Source: Heterohyrax brucei | Lineage: Eukaryota > Chordata > Mammalia > Hyracoidea > Procaviidae | DNA: 64,000 bases | Direction of reading: 5' to 3' | Assembly (NCBI GenBank): GCA_028571685.1 | Contig: CM053140.1 | Location: 218,507,323-218,571,322 of the forward strand | Shown: one piece after another, positions 34,201-43,200 of the stretch | Position numbering within the stretch: position 1 is the stretch's first letter | Layout of the letters: each line of letters opens with the position of its first letter | The notes under the pieces: model-generated | What the model saw: the letters and a program-made list of their open reading frames with translations, nothing else | Databases searched by the model: none | What the model was told of the DNA's origin: nothing | Translations under genes and position numbers: made by a program

Positions 34201-37200
34201 TATCAAGTCTAGAGGAGCAAATGCCTAAGAAAAGTCGGATGTCTATCCAATGTAGAATGAAAAATTCTTGTGTCCCCAAATGGAATTCATGAATGAGTTC
34301 TAATACACTTAATTGTTTTCCCCTTTGACACTGCCATCCTTAGCCTCTTCTAGGTCTAGTTGTTGTCCTGAGGGTTTTATCTGTAACTAAAAAAAGACCC
34401 AAACCATTTGTCATCAAGTTCATCCTGCCTCTTGGCAAACCCATTTGTAACAGAGCAGAACTGTGCTCCACATGGCTTTCTTTTTTTTCAAAAAATAAAC
34501 AAATAATATTTTAGGCTTTAAGTAAAAGTTTACAATCCAAGTTAAAAAAATTTTTTTTAAAAACAAAATAACGTGCACATACACACTGCTATGTAACTCT
34601 AGTTGCTACCCCCACCCTGTGACAGCACACTCCTCTTTCCCACCCTGTATTTCCATTAAACCAGCTCCTATCCCCCTCCACCCTCTCTTCTTGTCTCTGG
34701 ACAGAGCTGTTCAGTTAGCCTCACGTTATTTCTTTGCCAGTAGCATTTTACGTCTTGTAGTCTAGTAGAATCTTTAAAGAGTTGGCTTTTAGACAGGTTT
34801 CAGGCACAGCTTAGCCAGAGTCTGGGGGCCATGTCTTTTGAGGACCTTCCGTCTGTTCTGGTCTTGTAATAAAGTTCTAGTTCTCTACACCCAATTTCCC
34901 ACTGCTATGTCACAGCTTTTATATTGTATTTCCCGTCAGGGCAGTCACTGGCGGTGGTCTGGCATCATCTAGTACTTTCGGTCTCGTGCTTCTGTTGTCT
35001 CTTGGACTCATATTTTTTCTGATCTGTTGGATTCTCCTCTGCTCAGGTGGCTTGTGACCAACTGATGCTATTTAGAAGGCTGTGTGTTAGTTTATAAGAC
35101 CGCAGACATCACTTACCAAAGTCAGATGCAGTACATTTTCCTTAAAAAACTGCTATGCCAATTGATCTAGATGTCCCCTGAAACTATGGTCTCCAGGACC
35201 TAGCCACTCCTACTGTGTCCTTCAAAGTGTTGGGTTACATTTAGGAAACCTCTCAGCTGACTTCCCTTCTATGCATGCTGTCACTCCCTTCATCTAATCC
35301 AAGTCCTATCTACTATCTACTGTGTGAACACCCCCTACTCCATGCCCACCCTTGTAACCATCAAAGACAGTTTTCTACAGTGTTTAAACCTTTTCTTCAG
35401 TCTGTATAATACTGGTCTCATAGAATACATGTCCTTGCAACTGACAAATTTCACTCAGCATAAAGTTTTCCAGATTACTCCATGTAATGAAATGTTTTCC
35501 AAGATCATGGCTGCTCTTTATTGTTGCATAGTAGTACACTGTGAAAACATATCAGAGTTTGTTTATCCCTTCATCTCTTGATGGCCACCTAGGTTGACTA
35601 TCTTTTTTGTTACTGAGGACAGTGCTAAAGTAATCACTGGTATGCATTTACCTATTGGAGTGACAGCCCTTATTACTCTAGGATATATTCCAAGAGGCTG
35701 GATTGCTGGATGGATCACCTGGTATTTCTATTTCCAGCTTTTTAAGAAAGCATCAAGTTGATTTCCAAAGTGCTTGTATCATTTTATATTCCCAAGAGCA
35801 GTGCATAAGTCTCTCCATAGACTTTCCAATATTTATTATTTTGTGTTTGGATTAATTCCAGTCTTTCTGGTATGAGACAGTATCTCACTTTTGACTTGGA
35901 TTTTTTATAATGGCTAATGATCACGAACATTTCCCCATGTATCTGTTAGTCACCTGGATGTCTTCATTGGTAAACTTGCCCATTTTTTAATTTGGTTGTC
36001 TTTTTCTTGTTGAGGTTTTGCAGTACCTTATAGACTAAAAAGATCAGACACTGGTCAGATTGTGATAGCTAAAATTTTTTCCCGGTCTACAGACCGTATT
36101 TATATTCTTTTGGTGAAGCCTTTGAATGAGCATAAGTACTCATATCTTTAGGAGTTCCCAATTATCTATTTTCTCTTGTGGTGTGTATACATTGATAGTA
36201 ATTTTTCATAGTCTGTGTAAACCATGTATTAGGGCTCTCAGTATTGTCTCTACTTTTTCTTCCACGATCTTTATTGTTTGAAGTTTTATATTTAGGTTTT
36301 TATCAATTTTGAGTTAAGTTTCTGTGCATGGTGTGAGATACAGGTCTTGTTTTAATTATTTTTGCAGATAGATACCAATTATGCTAGCCCCATTTGTTAA
36401 AGAGACCGTGTCTTCCCCAGTTTATGGACTTTGGACCTCTGTCATATACCACCTGCTCCTACGTACATGATGTTATATCTGGATTAGCAGTTTTGTTCCA
36501 CTGGTATATATCTGTTTTTGTACCAGTACCGGGATGTTCTGACTACTGTGACTCTGTAACAGCTTCTAAAGTCAAGTAGTGTGATGCCTCCTACTTTGTT
36601 CTTCTTCAGTAATATTCTGCTTATCCAGAGCTTCTCCCCTTTTCATATCAAGTTGTTGACTTGTTTCTCCATCACCTTAAAAAATGCCAGACGTAAACTA
36701 CTGGAACTCATAGAGGAGTTCAGCAAAGTATCAGGATATAAGACAAACATAAGTAAATTGGGAGGATTCCTTTATATCAACAAAGAGAACATCAAAGAGG
36801 AATTCATCAAATCAATACTATTTACTATAGCCCCCAAGAAGATAAAATACCTAGGCATAAATCTAATTAGAGAAATAAGAGACCTATACAAAGAGAACTA
36901 CAAGACCTCACTGCAAGAAACCAAAACAGACTTACTTAAGCACAGAAACCTATCCTGCTCATGGATAGGAAGGCTTAACATTGTGAAAACGTCTATTTTA
37001 TCCAAAGTGGTCTACATATACAATGCAATCCCAGTACAAATTCCAACCGAGACCCCAGAGATGCCACCATCCTCTTATGAATAGATGATATTCAACAAAG
37101 GCCCAAAGGTTGTAAACTGGAGTAAAAACAGTCTCTTCAACAAATGACGTTGGCAAAATTGGACAGCTATCTACAAAAAACTGAGACAGGACCCGTATCT

Positions 37201-40200
37201 CACACGTTGCACAAAAACGAACTCAAAATGGATCAAAGACATAAATATCAAACCTAAAACAATAAAGATCATGTAAGAAAAAATACAGTCAACAATGGAT
37301 ATTCTAATGCATGGCTTAGACAGACTTCAAAACCTGACAAGGTATGAACAACAGAAGAGAAAATAGATCAATGGGAACTACTAAGAATCAAATACTTTTG
37401 CTCACCCAAAGACTTTACCAACAGAGTTAAAGACTACCTACAGAATAGGAAAAAAATACTTGGCATCTACATTTCAGACCAACACCTGACTTCCACAATC
37501 TACAAGGTACCGCAAAATATCAACCAAAAAAAGGTAAACAACCCAATTAAGCAACGGACAAAGGAGATGGGGATACACTTCACCAAGAAAGACATTCAGG
37601 CAGCCAAAAGACACATGATGAAATGCTTGTGATCATTAACTAGTAGAAAAACCCAAATGAAAACTACAGTGAGATATTGCAGTTTTCACCCCAACAAGAT
37701 TGTAGTTCATCACCCCAACAAGACTGGCCATAATCCAAAAAACACAACCCAACAAATGCTGGAGAAAATGCAGATAGATTGGAACTCTCCTACACTGCTG
37801 GTGGGATTGCAAAATGGTACACCTCTTAGGAAAACAATTTGATGCTTCCTTAAAAAGCTAGAAACAGAAATACCATTTGATCCAGTAATCCCACTGCTCG
37901 TAATATATCGTACAGAATTAAGGGCAGTCACATGAACAGACGCATGCACACGACTGTTTATTGCAGCACAGACCACAACTGCAAAATGTTGGAAATCAAC
38001 CCAGCTGAGCAACAACAGAAGAATGGATATGCAAACTATGGTACATGTACTCAATGGAACACTATGCAACGATAAAGATCAATGATGACTTCAGGAAGCA
38101 TCTCAAAACCTGGTTTCAACTGGCAGACATCATGCTGAATAAAATCAGTCAGTGGCAAAAGGGCAAATATTATACGAGACTGCTCACACAAGGACTTAAA
38201 AACAGACTTACTCACAGAAGACAAGACTCTTTGACAGCTACAAGGGTGGGGAGGGAGAATGTTGGTCATACGCAGTTTACAGAAATTTGGATAGATGACA
38301 GCAGTGACAGCACACAGCAGACAGTAAATCAACTTAACTGGCCTTCACCATAAACTGAAAGGTTTTCTAAATTCAACCTAATATTTCAAAGGACAGAGTA
38401 ACAGGGATGGGGGTTTGAAGACCATGTTTACAGGGGACATTGAGGACAACTGGCATGACTAGTCTATTGCTAAGAGAGTCTTCTGCACCCCATACTGGTG
38501 AGTGGCGTCCGGAGTCTTAAAAGCTAGCAAGCTGTCATGTGATCACCAAACGGTCTCAACTCACCTAGAACAGATTATCACCAAGAAAAAACAAAGATAT
38601 GCAAAAAAAAAGAGTCCAGGAGACAGAATGACCCATATGAATGGGAGACTGTTATCGATGTGAGACCAAAACAACCAGATGGTGTCTAGCCACCACCAAA
38701 GACAGGCGTGATGGGGGACACAATGTAGAGTTCCTGAGGCAACATGAGAAGAAAGAAGTGTGCAACCCAAGAACTCTACTTAAACACCTGAACTGATGGC
38801 CCAACAGCCTGAAGGGTACCCTGGGAACATGGCATCTAGACCTGCTGCTGCCCCTGACCCAAAACCAGTAATAAGTCAACTCTTCAGACAAGAATGGACT
38901 AGATTCAGGGACACAGTGTGACCATATGGTATGCAAGCTTTATGATTCTATACATTTACAGGAGGCTGTCCTACTTGTCTCTTTCTACACGGGAGAGAAG
39001 AGGGTGGAAGGGGGGGACAGATGGTTATCACGAGGATACTAGATATACAGAGTGAAAAGGAAGACTATGCTGTCACTAGGTGGGGAGAAGAGCAGAGTGA
39101 GCTGCAGATAGGTAGGCATGCAAAACTGATTTGGATTGCATACTTTCACTTAATCACAATAAAAAAAAGTATGTCATTGGAATTTATACTGGAATTGCAT
39201 TGTATTTACACATCGCTAATGGAAATAGGAAACACTGGTGGTATAGAGGTTAAGTAGTACGTCTGTTAACCAAAAGGTTCCAGTCTGAATCTGCTAGGCA
39301 CTCTTTAGAAACTCTATGGAGCAGATCTACTCTGTCCTATAGGATTTCTGTGAGTGGGAATCAACTCGACCACAATGGATTTGGTTTTCTGGGATATGGA
39401 CAGAATAGACATTTTCACAATGCTGAGTCTACCTATCCAAGAACAAGGTAGTTTTCCCCAGTTATGTAAATCTCTTTTAGTTTCTTGCAGGAGAGTCTTG
39501 TAATTTTCTTCATATAGGTCTTTTTATGCCTCTGGTTAGATTTATCCTTAAGTATTATATCTTCTTGGGGGCTGCTGTAAATGTCACTGATTTCATGATT
39601 TCCTCTTTGATGGTCTCTTTGTTGTGGGAATCCAACTGATTTTTGTATATGTTTATCTTACATCCAAATACTCTGCTGAGCACTTTATTAAGTTTTTTGG
39701 TGGATTCTTTAGGGCTTTCTGTATATAAAGTCTTATCCACTGTAAACAGAGATAAACTTTAACTTCTTCCTTAACAATCTGTATGTCCTTTGTTTCTTGA
39801 TCTTCTCTGATTGCTTATGTTCCGTGATTGCTCTGGCTAGAACATCCAGAACAACACTGAATACATTTGTTCATGTCTTTAAATCTAAAGTGGCAGCATA
39901 CAGATGGGCTGTGTTTTTTTAAAATTCAATCTGCCACTCTCTGTGTCTTTACTGTTGCATTTAATCCATTTACACTCAGAGTGATACTGACAGATATCAG
40001 TTTAATGCTGCCATTGTGATGGCTTTTTTTGTGCACTGTAGACAATGCCTTTGTTCCAGTAAATTTTCCATGCTGAGGCTTTTCTATGTGTTTTCATCTT
40101 TTCCAATGTTGGTGGCTTTGTACTTGCTGACATGTCATGTTTTTCTCGTTTTTTTGTTTACTTGCACAGAACTGACAATTTCCTTTGTGGGTACCTTAAT

Positions 40201-43200
40201 ATTTACCCCTATTTTTCTAAATTTAAAACAGTCTTTAATTTCTTTATATCACCTTGACTTACTCTCTGTATTAAAGATTTATGAATACATTTTAAGTACC
40301 TCTGTTTTGTTACAATGTTCAGAGAATGTTTTGCCCTTATTTTTGTGTTTCCCCTGTGTGGGCTGACACCCAGTTGCTCTGTTCTGTGTTTTAGCTTTAG
40401 GATGTTATTGATGTTCTAACCAAAGGACACCCTGTAGTATTTCATGTAATTGTGGCATGGTTTTTACAAATTCCCTCAATTTCTGTTTATACGGCAATGT
40501 CCTAAATTCACTGTCGTAACACAGAAAATAGTTTTGCTGGATATAGAATTCTTAGCTGGCAATTATTTTCCTTCAGTGTTTTATGTGTTCTCCCATTGCC
40601 CTTCTTGCCTGCATGGTTATTACTGAGTAGTTCCAGCTTAGTATCACTGATTCTCCTTTGTAGGTTTTCATTTATACCTAGCCACTTCTAAAACTGTCTC
40701 CTTATCTTTAGTTTTGACATATTTGATTATAATGCCTTGGTGTCTATAGACAGCGTTGCTACAGGTTAGAATTGACTCAACAGCAGTAGGTTTTTTTTTT
40801 TTCCTTTGGTCTGTCTTTTGTGATCTGCCTTGTGTGGGGTTTAAGGAGTGTCTTCAATAGATAGGCATCTTCTCTTTCATGATATCAGAGAAGTTTTCCG
40901 TCAACAAATCTTTGACAATTCTCTGTATTTTCTGTTACCCACCCCCAGCCCCGCACATCCTGGAACTTCAGTCCTACAATGTTCCTCTTGATACAGTCCC
41001 GCATGATTCTTGGTGCTTATGTTTTAAAATTCTTTTCTCTGATTTCTTCTCAAATATGTTCGTGTCACATGCTTTATTTTTAATTCCATTAATTCCGCCT
41101 TCCATTGCCTCAATTCTGCTCCTTTAGCTTTCTACTGACTTATCTAATTCTATAATTAGTTTTCTGAATTTCTAATTCTTGCTCCTGTGTGATTTCCTGA
41201 AGCCTGTTCAATTTGTCATTACTACCTGCTAGATTTTCCCTCATCTCCTTCCTCATCTCTTACAGGGTTTTAAATATTAAGCTTTTGTATTCCACCTCTG
41301 ATAATTTCAGAAAGTTCTCTTCCTCTGGAAAATTTCTCAATTCTTTGTTTTGGGAGCTTTCTAAAGCCACTATGGTTGGCCTCTTTGACTGGATATGGAG
41401 TGTTGTTTTGAGCCATCAGTAAGTTTTCCAACTTATTTATTTAATATATGACTGCTATGTTCTAGCTTCTTGTTTTGTTTTCCTTTGAAATATCCAAATA
41501 GACTGGTCGTGTGCTCTAATCTGGATTATTGGTGTCTCTGAAACTCTATCATCCTGCCACCAGGTGGCTAGAGCTGTTACTGGGCATGAGAGTCCAGGAG
41601 TGTGTGAGTTCAGCTCAAGTGTTCAGTCAGTCACGAAGTGTGTGGTGCACGCAAACTGTCCTAGACGGGTAGGGGCGATTAATGTAGGCAAAGGCACCTG
41701 GGTGAAAACGCCAAGACAGGCAGGGAGCTAAGAGCCATGGCTGAGTATCTGCGAGGATGGCATGTCCCCTTATTTCTGATTCCAGGTGAAGACACTGTTT
41801 CTGCCCAGAACTTACTCCTTTCATGACTCAACATATTTTCTGTCCCCCTTTCAACCACTTCTAAAATTGTTCCTTCTCTGAGTCTAGGAAAAGAGCTCAG
41901 GGAGGGCTTAAGGAGACCTATTTCCAGATCAGTCAGTGGTGTCAGACTCCGGAGCCACGTACAGTATACAAAGGGGAGAGGGAAGTACTAGGAAGAGGGA
42001 GTCAGCTTCGTCCTAAAGGAAAGATTTAGATCCATGCCCAATAGGTAAACACCAGTCACTTAGCTGTTTAGACTCAGTGCTGCTTTTCACCGGTCCTGGC
42101 GGCCCAAGTATATTTACCACTTCTCTTTGCCTCTGAGGACAATCCTCCAACCACTACTGCTCCACGAACCATGACAGCCACAGCCAATTCCTGGCAGGTC
42201 AAGTCCGGGCAGGCTTAGGTGCTTTAGGACCTACTCTCCCTTCCCTGTTTTTAGTCCAGTTCCTGAACTTAACGTTCGGGGTTCCTAGGATGTTATATAT
42301 AATTGATTCATTTGTCCTTTTGGGTCTCATTGTGACACGGATCACAAGAAATGTCTGACAACTCCACAGCTCTGGCACCAACTGCCTCCTACCCTCCATG
42401 AGGTTTTCAATGGCTGACTTTTCAGAAATAGATCACCAGGCCTTTTTTCAAAGGCACCCCGGGTGTGCTCAAATTTCTAATTTTTGGGTAATTAGTCAAG
42501 CACAGTTTGCACCATACAGGGACCCTGCACTCATCACAACTAAGGCTGTACAAAAAGCACCATCCTAAGAAGTCTGGATTCCAAAAATTACAAGAAACCC
42601 AAACCATACATTTCTTGTATAAAAGAAACCCAAATCATAAATTTATGACAGAAGAGGGTACCATTCTGGGACTGTTAGGACACGAACTATCCTGGCAACC
42701 ACCCCAAACCTTCTAATCTGTCTGCTAGTGTGTATACACACAAACGTGCATGTGCGTGTGCACACACACACGGGTAGAAGTGGAGGCAAGTAGAGATGGC
42801 AGCCCATAGCACAAGCTGCTTCAGACAGACATCTGAGGCAGAAGCAGTCACGTGTACGTTCTGTCATGTGTCATGGTCCACCAAGGGTAAAACGGCCAGA
42901 CAACGCCACCTTTGTTTGGATATACATTCATTCAGCACTTAATGATCTAGACGCAACTGAATGCATTCCACACTTTTCTATTATAGAAGCCCCATGATGA
43001 CACTGAAAAACTGTTAATAATTATGAACATTTTATACAAGAGGACATATTTCCAGAGAAGAGACTTCTTCATGAACAGATCAAAGTAACCTGAACACACA
43101 TGCACACACAGACACACACCCCACACCTTTTCAGGTCCCCCACTAACCTGGGTGATCAAAGTTGAACTGGCCCTTTAGGGCTTTGGCCTTCTGCTCTGGA

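Larger units (their letters stand above)
34481..42393 (-). mobile_element. L1 with 5'UTR, ORF1 and internally deleted ORF2; hit by another L1
   Basis: Starts at its A-tail (34481 on). The 3'UTR runs to about 35390, then the ORF2 end, read inverted to 36688. After the plus-strand L1 insertion it continues at 39168 (ATGTCATTGGAATTTATACT). ORF2 reverse transcriptase sequence (VLDVLARAI, near 39850) is joined to endonuclease N-terminal sequence near 39870, skipping roughly 600 codons. ORF1 lies above that, its ATG at 41416-41414. The GC-richer 5'UTR continues upwards; its exact 5' border is placed by the split SINE. About 5.3 kb of L1 proper. ORFs are broken. Confidence 0.8.
34386..42525 (-). mobile_element. 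AfroSINE (second subtype) split by a whole L1
   Basis: 3' half at 34386-34480 (GACCCAAACCATTTGTCATC...CAGAACTGTGCTCCACATGG) and 5' half at 42394-42525 (CTCCATGAGGTTTTCAATGG, GATCACCAGGCCTTTT, GCACCATACAGGGACCC) join into one inverted SINE of about 210 bp. The L1 at 34481-42393 lies in between. The point of insertion is duplicated: CTCCACATGGCTTTC (34466-34480) and CTCCATGAGGTTTTC (42394-42408), both decayed from the SINE consensus. Confidence 0.8.

Noticed and set aside
36581-37084. A 167-codon open frame that could be taken as a gene
   Set aside because: It is the reverse transcriptase C-terminal part of an L1 ORF2, 5'-truncated.
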